Assembly: GCA_020854775.1 (NCBI GenBank)
Contig: JAHKLZ010000017.1
Location: 1-60,641, forward strand
DNA length: 60,641 bases
DNA from: Candidatus Woesearchaeota archaeon
GTDB taxonomy: Archaea; Nanobdellota; Nanobdellia; Woesearchaeales; 21-14-0-10-32-9
Reading direction: 5' to 3'
In this document: one piece after another, positions 1 through 8,798 of the stretch
How the letters are laid out: each line of letters opens with the position of its first letter
Numbering within the stretch: the first letter of the stretch is position 1
Notes under the pieces: model-generated
What the model saw: only the letters and a program-made list of their open reading frames with translations
What the model was told of the DNA's origin: nothing
Databases searched by the model: none
Position numbers and translations under genes: made by a program

Positions 1-16
1 CGAAACATTTATATAT
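1..16 (+). promoter_or_regulatory. BRE/TATA promoter at window edge
   Basis: The first bases read cgaaacatttatatat, an A-rich BRE followed by a TTTATATA box. The same form precedes many genes in this window (for example near 26677, 28557 and 59416). A start site about 25 bases downstream would fall near 36-40, just ahead of the gene that opens at 77. Confidence 0.55.
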
Positions 17-76
17 TTTGAAATCTACTTTATTAATAGGGATATTAGTTTAGATAAACAAAATAAATTAGATGAT

Positions 77-1462
77 TTGTGTACTGACAATAGTTTACAA
101 AGTACAATTTCTCAGGAACAAATTCAAAATCTAATGACTGAAAATTTGTTAGCTATAGATTACGGGTTATATTTCAATAATTTGTTTGATGCTAGAAGAA
201 AACAAGCACTAGATATAATTGTGAGAATGCCTATTGATGCATTTTCCAATGAAGAGTTATCTAAAACTAAGTCTTGGAACAATTTAGAAAAGAATTATGA
301 AGATAAACAAATAAGCGCATCAAAATTAGAAGAAAAACTAAAAAAAATTAAATCTTCTGATTATGAAGCTTTACTTAGAAAAGCCAAAGATCAAAATAAA
401 CGTTTAGAAAAATTAAAACATATAGCTGAAAATCTTCATGAAGACATTGAACATTTTTATATTAAAAAATATGTTCAAGAAGGATTAGATCGTACTTTTA
501 ATTTAAAAAATATTAACAAGAAAAAAATAGATCTTGTAAGTAAAGTTATTGCTAATCGTGCTAAGATAGATTCTAATGGTGATATCGTTTTGTTTTATGC
601 TATTCAAAAATCTTTAATTAATAATGAAAATGTTAACAAAGATTCATTATTAAAAGAATATTTGAATGCTAGTTTAAACGCGTTATGGGAAGTTCAAACT
701 TTTAAAGGCGAAAGTACTTTGATAAGAGATGTTGTTAATCCTAAAAAATTAATTCGTGTAGATAAGTTTAATCGTGAAACTTTAAAAACTTATTTCGCTA
801 TGAGTGCTGTTGTTGCAGAAAAACTGTGTTTGTTAAATTCCATGTCTTATAAGAATCATATTTTTGCGAACAGCATGGAGTCTCTTGAAGCATATCATCC
901 TGGTTCTGATTTGGATTTAAGCCAATTGGAAAAAGCTCTTGATTCTAGTAATTATAGATTAGATGAGGATCGTGGAGAAATAAGAACTGCTATTGATTTT
1001 AAAAAAGGAGATAATAAAAGAGAAAGAGCAAAAGTCGGAGTTTCTATTAAAGTTAAAGATGATCAAGTAATTTTAAAATATAGAGCTATAGGTGTTTTTG
1101 GTAAAAAAATTGACATAGTTGTAAAGTATGAAAACGGCGAGATTAAAGATTTGCCTCACATAGAATATTCAAATCAAGAAAGACTAAAAGTAGGTCCTGA
1201 TATTGAATTTAAAACATATGATTGCGGAAACATAAATTTGTTTATTGAAGGCTCAAAACATGATGTTTTATCTGAAAATGATGTTATAAAAAATGATGTT
1301 AAAAAAGACAACATGATTAATCCTTTTTTTACAGGTCATTTTTCAGATAGAAAATTAAACTTGGTGGCTATGGGTGGAGAAGGTTTAGCGTGTGCTGATA
1401 ATTTTATTAGACAACACTATGGAACTATTTTAAATGCTGCTAAAAATTATAACTCTAATTAG
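77..1462 (+). CDS. Uncharacterised 461-residue protein
   Basis: I do not recognise a family. The protein is soluble, charged and helix-rich for its first 150 residues, with a Lys/Glu-rich stretch around residues 75-120 that could form a coiled coil. The C-terminal half looks more globular and beta-rich (residues 290-400) and has no clear catalytic motif. The start is uncertain: TTG at 77 is used here because no ATG lies upstream in frame, but the frame stays open to the left edge of the window. The TATA box at 8-15 argues that the gene does begin inside the window. Codon use is more A-rich than in most plus-strand genes here, so it may be a recent arrival. A different TATA box near 1490 precedes the next gene, so this is probably a single-gene unit. 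Confidence 0.6.
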   Translation: MCTDNSLQSTISQEQIQNLMTENLLAIDYGLYFNNLFDARRKQALDIIVRMPIDAFSNEELSKTKSWNNLEKNYEDKQISASKLEEKLKKIKSSDYEALLRKAKDQNKRLEKLKHIAENLHEDIEHFYIKKYVQEGLDRTFNLKNINKKKIDLVSKVIANRAKIDSNGDIVLFYAIQKSLINNENVNKDSLLKEYLNASLNALWEVQTFKGESTLIRDVVNPKKLIRVDKFNRETLKTYFAMSAVVAEKLCLLNSMSYKNHIFANSMESLEAYHPGSDLDLSQLEKALDSSNYRLDEDRGEIRTAIDFKKGDNKRERAKVGVSIKVKDDQVILKYRAIGVFGKKIDIVVKYENGEIKDLPHIEYSNQERLKVGPDIEFKTYDCGNINLFIEGSKHDVLSENDVIKNDVKKDNMINPFFTGHFSDRKLNLVAMGGEGLACADNFIRQHYGTILNAAKNYNSN

Positions 1463-1520
1463 TATTATTTGACTTTTTTGTTTAAATTAATTTTATATAC
1501 TAATTAAGATTTGTTTAGTT

Positions 1521-2027
1521 ATGTTTAAAAAAATTCATATTGTTGGAGGCCCTGGTTCTGGTAAAACAACTCTTTCTTTAACGTTATCTAAAGAATTTGG
1601 CTTGCCTGTTTTTGATTTAGATAATTTTTATTGGAAAAGCGATGATTATTCATTCAAAGAAAAAGAAGATTTAATTGTTCGTGATAATAATTTGAAAAAA
1701 GTTTTATCTAAAAAGAAGTGGATCACAGAAGGTGTTTATTTTAATTGGGCTTGGCATTGTTTTGAAAAAGCAGAAGTCATTATTTTTTTAGAGCCTGGTT
1801 TCTTGGTTTCTTCTTTTAGGATTATTAAACGTTTTTTTATGTGCAAATTAGGTTTTGAAAAAAGAAAAAAGAAAGAATTATGGATTAATTTATTTAGGCT
1901 TCTTGTTTGGAATAAAATTTACACGTTTAAACATATTCCTTTGTTAAAAGAAAAAATTAAATCATTAAATAAAAAAGTTATTTATGTTAAGACTTCTAAG
2001 ACTGACGTTGTTTCTTTATTAAAGTAA
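1521..2027 (+). CDS. P-loop nucleoside/nucleotide kinase-like protein (FlaR/adenylate kinase-like)
   Basis: A 168-residue P-loop NTPase. The Walker A motif GGPGSGKT is at residues 9-16 directly after the first beta strand, and a small-kinase feature 'VFDLDNFYWK' follows at about residues 30-40. This resembles the adenylate-kinase-like 'DNA topology modulation protein FlaR' family, which are predicted nucleoside/nucleotide kinases. The middle has the 'WITEGVYFNW' segment usual in that family, and a basic region around residues 115-125 would be the lid. The true substrate cannot be told from sequence. A TATA-like attttatatact lies near 1490, so it has its own promoter. The length is normal for the family. 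Confidence 0.7.
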   Translation: MFKKIHIVGGPGSGKTTLSLTLSKEFGLPVFDLDNFYWKSDDYSFKEKEDLIVRDNNLKKVLSKKKWITEGVYFNWAWHCFEKAEVIIFLEPGFLVSSFRIIKRFFMCKLGFEKRKKKELWINLFRLLVWNKIYTFKHIPLLKEKIKSLNKKVIYVKTSKTDVVSLLK

Positions 2028-2174
2028 TTATTTGTTGTAGTTTTTTTTATAAAAAACATTCTTTGTTTCAGATTTGAACCATTTTGTTTCAGGAAGTTTT
2101 TTAGGTTGTTAAAAAAAATTCATAAATTAATTATAAAAAACAACATTTTTCCTCGTCAAAAACATTAATAATTA

Positions 2175-2190
2175 CGAAAAATTTATAAAT
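2175..2190 (+). promoter_or_regulatory. BRE/TATA promoter for the 2228 small gene
   Basis: Sequence cgaaaaatttataaat fits the local promoter form. Transcription would start near 2212, about 16 bases before the GTG at 2228. A T-rich tract at 2385-2400 could end the transcript. Confidence 0.5.
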
Positions 2191-2227
2191 TAAACTGCAT
2201 TCCTTAATTTAGGTATATGTATACTGG

Positions 2228-2371
2228 GTGAGAAATCTGAAACCAAAACTATTGAAACAAGACATTTTTTCTAGGACGCTTTCAAATAGGTTCAACAACT
2301 ACAGATTAAAAACGCATTCCAAAGTGCCTGTTTACAAACCTGTGTATTCGTTGAACTTCGTAGCTGCTTAG
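2228..2371 (+). CDS. Possible 47-residue basic protein (or small RNA)
   Basis: A GTG-started frame of 47 codons ending in TAG at 2369. It is rich in Lys, Arg, Asn and Val with no acidic cluster, as in small nucleic-acid-binding proteins. The only signal beyond the open frame is its position: a good BRE/TATA box lies about 40 bases upstream, and a T-rich terminator-like tract follows the stop. I do not recognise a family. The alternative is a non-coding transcript of about 170 bases. It is the only gene-like feature in the 540 bases between 2028 and the initiator tRNA; the rest of that gap is T-rich with small hairpins. Confidence 0.35.
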   Translation: MRNLKPKLLKQDIFSRTLSNRFNNYRLKTHSKVPVYKPVYSLNFVAA

Positions 2372-2502
2372 AAAATAATAAATCATTTTTTTTCTTTTTC
2401 ATTAACTAGATTTTAAACTATTTCTTTTGAAACACTTCATTTTTTTCTTTTAATTTTCTGCTTGCTTATTTAATTTATTTAACGACTTCGTCGTGCATTA
2501 AC

Positions 2503-2526
2503 AAGAAAATTTCAAAAAATTTTCTT
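2503..2526. repeat. Perfect 10-bp inverted repeat with 4-base loop
   Basis: Bases 2503-2512 are the reverse complement of 2517-2526 and enclose caaa. It sits just upstream of the TATA box of the initiator tRNA. A second small hairpin (ACGAC/GTCGT, loop TTC) lies at 2482-2494. Function is unknown; it could be a terminator or a protein site. Confidence 0.4.
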
Positions 2527-2534
2527 CTCAAAAA

Positions 2535-2545
2535 CTTTATAAATA
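2535..2545 (+). promoter_or_regulatory. TATA box of initiator tRNA-Met
   Basis: Sequence ctttataaata is centred about 28 bases before the first base of the tRNA, the expected archaeal spacing. Confidence 0.65.
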
Positions 2546-2567
2546 AAGTGGTGTTCCGCTGTATTAC

Positions 2568-2642
2568 AGCGGGGTGGAGCAGGCAGGAGTGCTCGCAGGG
2601 CTCATAACCCTGAGGTCGGAAGTTCAAATCTTTCCCCCGCTA
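2568..2642 (+). tRNA. Initiator tRNA-Met (CAU)
   Basis: A 75-base cloverleaf with acceptor AGCGGGG paired to CCCCGCT and discriminator A, D arm GAGC/GCTC, anticodon stem CAGGG/CCCTG with loop CTCATAA (CAT at 2603-2605), and T arm GGAAG/CTTTC with loop TTCAAAT. The A1:U72 pair and the three G:C pairs at the base of the anticodon loop are the archaeal initiator hallmarks. The gene encodes CC but not the final A of CCA. A T-rich run follows downstream. Confidence 0.95.
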
Positions 2643-2793
2643 CCTTTATTTTCTCGTTTGTGTGTTTTGATTTTGTATTCGTGGTTATGAGTCCTTCGAG
2701 TAGAGTTTTTTTCGATTTTTGTTGTTTTTTTATTTTGTTTTTTCGTGTTTTTTTTCGTAATTTTTTTTAATTTTTTATTATTTGTTTATTTTT

Positions 2794-3309
2794 ATGTTAT
2801 TGAATCTTATTAGTGAAGTTACTGTTCGTGGCGCGATGTTTGAGCACGGATCTTTGATTTTGCTTCGTAGAAAAAACAAGAATAATTTTATTTTTCTTGT
2901 GAAGAGATTTGATTCTTTGTTTGAAATTATTGATAAGTATAGGTTTGATTGTTCTGAGATTAAAGATTTAGTTGGTTTTGTTCAGTCTTGTGGGATTTTG
3001 TGTGACTTGGTTGAATTTGTTGTTGATGATATTATTTCTAGGAAGGTATTAAATTTGAATTTCTATGAGGTTAAAACAAGGCGTCATGATTCTAAGCGTA
3101 AATATTTTGAAACTTGTTTTTCTAATTATGAGTTTATGAAGAATGTTTCTATTCGTGGTTCTGGTGTTTTTTTAGTTGGTATTTTGTTGTTTGAGGCGTG
3201 GCGTTTTAGTTTTAATGTTCATGATTATAATGATACTTTTCTTCGTGTTTATGATTCTTCTGAGAATAAAACTGTTTTCTTTTCTCGTAAGCCTATTAAG
3301 AAATCATAA
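2794..3309 (+). CDS. Uncharacterised protein, possibly a decayed Nudix-like fold
   Basis: A 171-residue protein; ATG at 2794 is preferred to the TTG at 2782. The N-terminal stretch 'VTVRGAMFEHGSLILLRRK' looks like the opening beta strands of a Nudix domain, but the GX5EX7REUXEE box is absent, so hydrolase activity cannot be claimed. The rest is unrecognised and rich in Phe, Asp and Arg. It converges with mgtE, with only about 16 bases between the two stops. The upstream region 2643-2793 is strongly T-rich and has no clear TATA box. Confidence 0.5.
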   Translation: MLLNLISEVTVRGAMFEHGSLILLRRKNKNNFIFLVKRFDSLFEIIDKYRFDCSEIKDLVGFVQSCGILCDLVEFVVDDIISRKVLNLNFYEVKTRRHDSKRKYFETCFSNYEFMKNVSIRGSGVFLVGILLFEAWRFSFNVHDYNDTFLRVYDSSENKTVFFSRKPIKKS

Positions 3310-3325
3310 TTTTTTTTGGTGGGGT

Positions 3326-4663
3326 TTAAGGTAATATCATTATAGCGATGGTGAAGTATATTATTAGTCCGAGCGCGTCTACTATGGTTGTTATTAGTGG
3401 TGAGCTTGCTACTGCGGGGTCTATTCTTAATTTTGATAATATGAATGGTAGCGCTGCGCCTATTAGGTTTGAGACTAGTATTATTGTTAGCATTGCTAGG
3501 CCTACTATTAGTCCTATGGTGTATCCTCCTCTGAAGTATCCTATTATGCTTGCTAGTATTCCTAGTGTTAAGCCTAGTATTAGTCCCATCATTATTTCTT
3601 TTAGTAGTACTTTGAACCATTCGTTTAGTTTTACGTCTTCTGTTGCTATTGCTCTTATCATTAGTGTTGCGGATTGTGAGCCTATGTTTCCTCCGCTTCC
3701 TATTAGTAAGGGTATGAAGAAAGCTAGTGCTATTGCTGAGCTTAATGTGTTTTCAAACATTGCGAGTACGCCTGATGAGAATAAGCTTACAAATACTAGT
3801 AGTGATAACCAGAATATTCTTTTATGGTATAGTGTAAATATGCTTGCTTGTTTGTAGCTTGTTTGTAGTGGTGTTACTGCTCCTATTTTTTGTATGTCTT
3901 CTGTTGTTTTTTCTTCGGCTACGTCTAGTAAGTCGTCGAATGTTACTATTCCTATTAGTACGCCTTCCGAGTCTATTACTGGGATTGATGATAAGTCATA
4001 TTTTTGCATTATTTTTACTGCTTCTTCTCTGTCGTCGTGTGCGTTTAGGCTTACAGGGTTGTATTCTAAGAAGTTTTCTATTTTGTCTTCTTCATCTGCT
4101 AGTATTATTGTTCTTAGTTTTATGCTGTCTAGTAATCTTTTATTAGAATCTATTATGTATACTCTATTTAGTGTTTCTGAGTCTTTTCCTCTTCGTCTTA
4201 TTCTTTGTAGTGCTTCTTTTACTGTCATTTCTTTGTATATTGACACGTAGTCAGGTGTCATCATTCTTCCTACGCTTTCTTCAGGGTATCCTAGTAAGCT
4301 TTTTGTTTCTTTTAGGTCTTCTGGTCTTAGTAATTTGAAAAGTCTTCTTGTTATTATTCCAGGTAGTTCGTCGAATAGTAATGCTCTGTCGTCAGGACTC
4401 ATATTCGTTAAGATTTGACTTGCTTCTTTGTTTGTGAAAGCGCTTAATAGTTCTTCTTGGCTTTCTAAGTCCAGGTATGAGAATACATCTCCTGATATTT
4501 TTTTTGGTAATGATCTGAATAATAGTATTGAGTCTGATTCTTCTAGTGTTGTTATTAGTTCTGCTATGTCTTGTACTTGCCAATCCGTTATTTTTTCTTT
4601 TATTTTTTTTAGGTCTCTTTCTTTTATTGTTTCTATAATTTCTTCTTTGTCGTAGTAAACCAT
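3326..4663 (-). CDS. mgtE: MgtE-type magnesium transporter
   Basis: A 445-residue protein with full MgtE architecture. The acidic helical MgtE N domain (about residues 1-125) carries the '[29 protein letters not shown]' type linker region. Two CBS domains follow (about 130-255), and five hydrophobic segments make up residues 275-445. The membrane part has the conserved '[17 protein letters not shown]' segment, which lines the pore in the family. MgtE channels admit Mg2+ and close when Mg2+ binds the N and CBS domains. The length matches bacterial and archaeal family members. It is a lone gene on the minus strand between two plus-strand genes; its start region is close to, and divergent from, ahcY. 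Confidence 0.93.
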   Translation of the reverse strand: MVYYDKEEIIETIKERDLKKIKEKITDWQVQDIAELITTLEESDSILLFRSLPKKISGDVFSYLDLESQEELLSAFTNKEASQILTNMSPDDRALLFDELPGIITRRLFKLLRPEDLKETKSLLGYPEESVGRMMTPDYVSIYKEMTVKEALQRIRRRGKDSETLNRVYIIDSNKRLLDSIKLRTIILADEEDKIENFLEYNPVSLNAHDDREEAVKIMQKYDLSSIPVIDSEGVLIGIVTFDDLLDVAEEKTTEDIQKIGAVTPLQTSYKQASIFTLYHKRIFWLSLLVFVSLFSSGVLAMFENTLSSAIALAFFIPLLIGSGGNIGSQSATLMIRAIATEDVKLNEWFKVLLKEIMMGLILGLTLGILASIIGYFRGGYTIGLIVGLAMLTIILVSNLIGAALPFILSKLRIDPAVASSPLITTIVDALGLIIYFTIAIMILP

Positions 4664-4768
4664 TTTTTTAAGAAATGTTTTTTTATTTATATGTTTAACT
4701 TAATATTTTTTTCAGTTACTTTTTTATATCGTTGTTCTTTTCTTTTTTATTATTGGAGGGTGTTTTTG

Positions 4769-6172
4769 ATGAGTGATTTTAAGATTAAAGATATTAATTT
4801 AGCTATGCAGGGTAGGAAACAAATTGATCTTGCTGAGAAAGAGATGCCGGGTTTGATGGCTCTTCGTGATAAGTATTCTGGTTCTAAGCCTTTTAAAGGT
4901 GCTAAGATTATGGGTAGTCTTCATATGACTGTTGAGACTGCTGTATTAATTGAGACTTTGGTTGCGCTTGGTGCTGAAGTTCGTTGGGTTTCTTGTAATA
5001 TTTATTCTACGAATGATGAGGCTGCTGCTGCGATTGTTAAATCAGGTGTTAGTGTTTTTGCTTGGAAGGGTGAAACTCTTAAGGATTATTGGTGGTGTAC
5101 GAAGCAGGCTCTTAATTTTAATGGTGTTGGTCCTGATTTGATTGTGGATGATGGTGGTGATGCTACTCTTATTGTTCATAAAGGTGTTGAAATTGAAAAG
5201 AATCCTGTTTTGCTCGAGAAAGATTATAGTGGGGAGGGTGAGGATTTTTATGAGTTAATGTCTTTGCTTAAAGAAACTTATGATGAAGATAAAGGGTTTT
5301 GGACAAAAATTTCGAAGAACATCAAGGGTGTTTCTGAGGAAACTACGACTGGTGTTCATAGGCTTTATGAGATGCTTAAGCGTGGTGAATTGTTGTTTCC
5401 TGCTATTAACGTGAATGACTCTGTAACTAAGTCCAAGTTTGATAATTTGTATGGTTGTCGTGAGAGTTTAGCTGATGGTATTAAGCGTGCTACGGACGTT
5501 ATGATTGCGGGCAAGGTTGTTCTTGTTTGTGGTTATGGTGATGTTGGTAAGGGTTGTGCTCAGTCAATGAAGGGTTTTGGTGCTCGTGTCATTGTCACGG
5601 AGGTTGATCCTATTTGTGCTTTGCAGGCCGCGATGGAGGGTTTCGAAGTTAAAACCGTTGAGGACGTTATAAGGGATGTGGATATTTTCGTTACGGCTAC
5701 GGGTAATAGGGATGTTATAACTTTGGAGCATATGAAAAACATGAAGGATAATGCGATTGTTTGTAACATTGGTCATTTTGATAATGAAATCCAAGTTTCA
5801 AGGCTTGAAAAAGATAAAGATGTTTTGGAGATGAATATTAAGCCTCAGGTTGATAAGTACACGTTTAAGGATACTGGTAGGAGTATAATTTTGTTGTCTA
5901 AGGGTCGTTTAGTAAATCTTGGTAATGCGAATGGTCATCCTAGTTTCGTTATGAGTAATTCTTTTACGAATCAGGTTTTGGCGCAATTGGAATTGTGGCA
6001 GAAATCTTATGAATTAGGTGTTTACATGTTACCTAAAGAATTGGATGAGGAGGTTGCGCGTCTTCACATTGCTAAACTTGGTATTAAGCTTACTGAGTTG
6101 ACGAGTGAGCAAGCGGAGTATTTGAGTATTGAGAAGAATGGTCCGTTTAAGCCTGCTCATTACAGGTACTAA
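4769..6172 (+). CDS. ahcY: Adenosylhomocysteinase (S-adenosylhomocysteine hydrolase)
   Basis: Hydrolyses S-adenosylhomocysteine to homocysteine and adenosine with tightly bound NAD, clearing the product of SAM-dependent methylation. The ATG at 4769 follows a GGAGGG ribosome site and gives 467 residues; the longer frame from 4691 adds a hydrophobic stretch that is not part of the family. Visible marks include the N-terminal substrate domain ('[12 protein letters not shown]', '[13 protein letters not shown]'), the NAD-binding Rossmann motif '[12 protein letters not shown]' in the centre and the C-terminal '[10 protein letters not shown]' tail, which reaches into the neighbouring subunit's cofactor site. 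It is followed 40 bases later by a PfkB kinase that probably consumes the adenosine. Confidence 0.96.
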   Translation: MSDFKIKDINLAMQGRKQIDLAEKEMPGLMALRDKYSGSKPFKGAKIMGSLHMTVETAVLIETLVALGAEVRWVSCNIYSTNDEAAAAIVKSGVSVFAWKGETLKDYWWCTKQALNFNGVGPDLIVDDGGDATLIVHKGVEIEKNPVLLEKDYSGEGEDFYELMSLLKETYDEDKGFWTKISKNIKGVSEETTTGVHRLYEMLKRGELLFPAINVNDSVTKSKFDNLYGCRESLADGIKRATDVMIAGKVVLVCGYGDVGKGCAQSMKGFGARVIVTEVDPICALQAAMEGFEVKTVEDVIRDVDIFVTATGNRDVITLEHMKNMKDNAIVCNIGHFDNEIQVSRLEKDKDVLEMNIKPQVDKYTFKDTGRSIILLSKGRLVNLGNANGHPSFVMSNSFTNQVLAQLELWQKSYELGVYMLPKELDEEVARLHIAKLGIKLTELTSEQAEYLSIEKNGPFKPAHYRY

Positions 6173-6212
6173 TTTTTTTTTTTTTTTAAATATTTTTTTG
6201 GGGTGTTGTTGT

Positions 6213-7178
6213 ATGTTTGATGTTGTTTGCATTGGAAATGCTTTGGTTGATATAACTGTTAATGTTGATGATTCTTTTATTGTTGGTGCTGGTTTGAAGA
6301 AGGGTTCTATGTCTTTGGTTGATGATGTTTCTCAGAAATTTTTATTATCTTCTATTATGGGTATGCGTTCAACGCTTTCTACTGGTGGTTCTGCTTCTAA
6401 TGTCGCGTTAGGTGTTGCTTGTCTTGGTGCTAAGAGTTGTTTTATTGGTGGTGTAGGTGTGGATGATAATGGTTCGTTTTTTGAAGACTTTTTAATTAGT
6501 AAAGGTGTTATTCCTAGACTTAATAAAGATATTAAATTAAGTACTGGTTCCGCTATTACTTTGATTAGTGAGGATGGTGAGCGTACTTTTTCTACGTATC
6601 TTGGCGCTGCTAGTTCTTTATCTGTTGATGATTTATCTGGGTTTCCTGATGCAAATTTTTTGCATGTTGAAGCTTATTTGTTGGAGAATATCGTGGTTAA
6701 GGATTTGATTATTGATTTAGTGAATGAAGCTAAGAGTAAAGGTGTTAAGATTTCTTTTGATTTGTCTGATGCTTCTTTGATTCAAAGGATTAAGCCTGTG
6801 CTTGTTGAGTTCTTGGATTTGGTTGATGTGGTTTTTGCTAATGAAGCTGAGGCTGAAGCTTTTACTGGTGAAAGTGGTGGGGGCGCCGCGCGGATTCTTA
6901 GTAAGGTTTGTGAAATAGCAGTGGTTAAGCTCGGTGAGAAGGGTAGCGTCGTTGTGTCTGGTAAGAACTTAATTGAGGTTCCTGTTGAGGTCGTTGTTCC
7001 TGTTAATACTAATGGTGCGGGGGATGCTTACGCTGCGGGTTTCCTTACGGGGTTGTCTAAGAATCTTAGTTTGAGTGATTGCGCGGAGTTAGCTTCTTTT
7101 CTTGCTAGGGAAACTGTTTTGGTTGAAGAGGCTTCTGTTCAGGTTTCTTTAAAGAATAAATTAGATGAATTGTTTTAA
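6213..7178 (+). CDS. PfkB-family kinase, probably adenosine kinase
   Basis: A 321-residue ribokinase-fold sugar/nucleoside kinase; ATG at 6213 is chosen because 'FDVVCIGNALVDI' is the normal N terminus of the family. The first PfkB signature region is 'STGGSASNVALGVACLGAKSCFIGGVG' and the second is 'NTNGAGDAYAAGFLTG', with the catalytic Asp in GAGD. The overall shape matches bacterial and archaeal adenosine kinases of the PfkB family. Its position directly after ahcY supports phosphorylation of adenosine to AMP, which pulls the reversible hydrolase reaction forward. Guanosine/inosine or sugar kinase activity cannot be excluded. A T-rich terminator-like tract lies after the stop. Confidence 0.82.
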   Translation: MFDVVCIGNALVDITVNVDDSFIVGAGLKKGSMSLVDDVSQKFLLSSIMGMRSTLSTGGSASNVALGVACLGAKSCFIGGVGVDDNGSFFEDFLISKGVIPRLNKDIKLSTGSAITLISEDGERTFSTYLGAASSLSVDDLSGFPDANFLHVEAYLLENIVVKDLIIDLVNEAKSKGVKISFDLSDASLIQRIKPVLVEFLDLVDVVFANEAEAEAFTGESGGGAARILSKVCEIAVVKLGEKGSVVVSGKNLIEVPVEVVVPVNTNGAGDAYAAGFLTGLSKNLSLSDCAELASFLARETVLVEEASVQVSLKNKLDELF

Positions 7179-7255
7179 CTTATTTGTTGTTTAAGAAATT
7201 AGAATTAAAAAAATAAAAAAATAAAAAAGGTTTGATTTTATTGTTCGGTTAGGAG

Positions 7256-7708
7256 TTATTGTTTTGGTACTTTTCCTGTTACTGTTCCTCTGTGGATTCT
7301 TGTTTGGGTTGTTCCTTGGTTGTAATATTCGAATCCTAGTTCTAAGTCCATTCTTTCTCCTTCTGTTAATTGTCCTGTACAGTCCCATTGTACTAAGAAT
7401 GGTTCTCCGTTTTGAACTGTTTTCATTTCATCATTTGTTGCTTCACAATCACCTATTCTGTTTGTGGTTATGTTGATTGTGTGTCCTACGTTGTTTATAA
7501 ACGCTACTTCTATTGTTACGCCATCTTCTAGTACTGCTGCAGTGTCTACGCTTGGTAGTGGTGCTGCGAATGTTGTTCTTTCTGGAGCTAGATTAGCAGG
7601 GCTTAATACACCGAAATATGCTAGTGCTGCGATTGCTGCTAGTACTACTAGTATTGCCCAGCCGTATGTCATTAAGAATTCCATGGCTGCTTGTCCTTTT
7701 TTATTCAT
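7256..7708 (-). CDS. Archaeal type IV pilin-like protein (class III signal peptide)
   Basis: A 150-residue secreted protein. The N terminus 'MNKKGQAAMEFLMTYGWAILVVLAAIAALAYF' (first part shown in positions 1-32) is a class III signal peptide: a short basic leader ending in KKGQ, cleavage before the AAMEF helix, and then a hydrophobic helix that packs in the filament core. The remaining 110 residues form a beta-rich head with Cys residues that could pair. It is transcribed away from the pilus operon that starts at 7946. A TATA box on the minus strand near 7819-7829 implies a long (about 85-base) 5' leader. It is the best candidate for the major pilin of this locus. Confidence 0.85.
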   Translation of the reverse strand: MNKKGQAAMEFLMTYGWAILVVLAAIAALAYFGVLSPANLAPERTTFAAPLPSVDTAAVLEDGVTIEVAFINNVGHTINITTNRIGDCEATNDEMKTVQNGEPFLVQWDCTGQLTEGERMDLELGFEYYNQGTTQTRIHRGTVTGKVPKQ

Positions 7709-7908
7709 TTTTTTTCACCTCTAAAGTGTTTCTTAGTTTTTTTTTTCTTTGGAAATCGTTATTTTTTTTGGTTTATTCTCTTTTATTGACCAAAGATAGT
7801 TGTTTAATGACGCCATTCATATATAAAGATTTCTATTTTTGAGCTTTTTTGTATATTTATATACTATTTACTTTTTTTCTTTTTTTTGGTTTATGTGTGA
7901 TTGTTTTG

Positions 7909-7924
7909 TAAAAGTTTATATATG
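7909..7924 (+). promoter_or_regulatory. BRE/TATA promoter of the pilus operon
   Basis: Sequence taaaagtttatatatg fits the local promoter form. A start site near 7945 makes the ATG at 7946 nearly leaderless. The opposite-facing TATA box for the minus-strand pilin lies at 7819-7829, so this 240-base gap is a divergent promoter region. Confidence 0.6.
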
Positions 7925-7945
7925 ACTAATTTCAATCTAAAAGTA

Positions 7946-8365
7946 ATGTATTTAGTTAAAAAAAGGGGTCAGGTTAGTATTGAGTATCTTGCAATTTTCT
8001 CTGTTGCAGCTCTTATGATTATTCCTTTAGTAATTATTTTCGCTTCTCAAACAAATAATATAGAAGCTGATATTGCTTATGCACAAACAGAAAACGCGTT
8101 ATCTAGAATTATTGATTCTGCTGAAGAAATATATTTTCAAGGACCTCCTGCTAAGAAGACGCTTAGAGTTCAATTTCCTAAAGGAGTGGATGAAGTAATT
8201 ATTGAACCGAACGCGGTTATTTTTGTACTTAAAACAATTGATGGTACTTTTGAGATTAGAAAGGATACTTCCGCGGTTCTTGAAGGTACTTTAAAAAGTT
8301 TTCAAGGTAGTCATTTGATTACATTTCAATCTTTTGAGAACGCGGTTTACATAGAGGATAAATAA
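7946..8365 (+). CDS. Prepilin-like protein, class III signal peptide
   Basis: A 139-residue protein; ATG at 7946 is used because it places the leader 'MYLVKKRGQ' directly before the hydrophobic helix, and because the TATA box at 7912-7922 would make a start at 7901 untranscribed. KKRGQ followed by 'VSIEYLAIFSVAALMIIPLVIIFAS' is a prepilin peptidase-type signal with Glu at mature position 5 or so, as in type IV pilins. The head domain of about 100 residues is predicted beta-rich and lacks Cys. It is the first gene of a run of short filament proteins with spacing under 20 bases. It is probably a minor pilin. Confidence 0.78.
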   Translation: MYLVKKRGQVSIEYLAIFSVAALMIIPLVIIFASQTNNIEADIAYAQTENALSRIIDSAEEIYFQGPPAKKTLRVQFPKGVDEVIIEPNAVIFVLKTIDGTFEIRKDTSAVLEGTLKSFQGSHLITFQSFENAVYIEDK

Positions 8366-8384
8366 TTTTTTTTGAGGTGTAATT

Positions 8385-8798
8385 ATGTTTTTTAAAAAAA
8401 AAGGGCAAGTGGGTTTAGAATTTGTTTTAGTTACTATGGTTGCTTTTTCTACGCTCATCGTTTTTTCATTAGTTCTTTTTAATATTATGTCTTCTAAGCA
8501 AGATGAAAAAAGATTTATTTTAGCTGAGGATTTAGCTTTGAGTATTAAGCAAGAGATTAGTTTTGCTTCTAATGCGGAGAAGGGTTATTCTAGAATTGTT
8601 AATTTGCCTAAAAACATTGAAGGTGCGAATTATGAAATAACTTTAGGTGTTACTAGTATAAACACAGGTTATTTTGAATTAGAGATTGATAACTCTGTTT
8701 TCTTTGAAATTATTCCTCTTACTTCTGGCACTATTGAACCGGGCAGGATTAAGATTTCTAAGCGAGAAGCTGATGTTTTTGTGGAGGTGCTTCCTTGA
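8385..8798 (+). CDS. Prepilin-like protein, class III signal peptide
   Basis: A 137-residue protein starting 'MFFKKKGQVGLEFVLVTMVAF': basic leader, KKGQ cleavage site, Glu at the fifth mature residue region and a hydrophobic helix to about residue 35. This is the same design as its upstream neighbour, with a different head. A GAGGTG ribosome site precedes the ATG. Its stop overlaps the TTG start of the next gene by four bases, so the two are translationally coupled. Confidence 0.75.
   Translation: MFFKKKGQVGLEFVLVTMVAFSTLIVFSLVLFNIMSSKQDEKRFILAEDLALSIKQEISFASNAEKGYSRIVNLPKNIEGANYEITLGVTSINTGYFELEIDNSVFFEIIPLTSGTIEPGRIKISKREADVFVEVLP

Noticed and set aside
2794-3309. Calling the 2794 protein an active Nudix hydrolase
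   Set aside because: Only the opening strands look similar; the catalytic Nudix box is missing.
3348-4655. Several open frames on the plus strand opposite mgtE
   Set aside because: They mirror the mgtE codons, are rich in Ser/Leu without family features and have no ribosome sites; mgtE explains the region.
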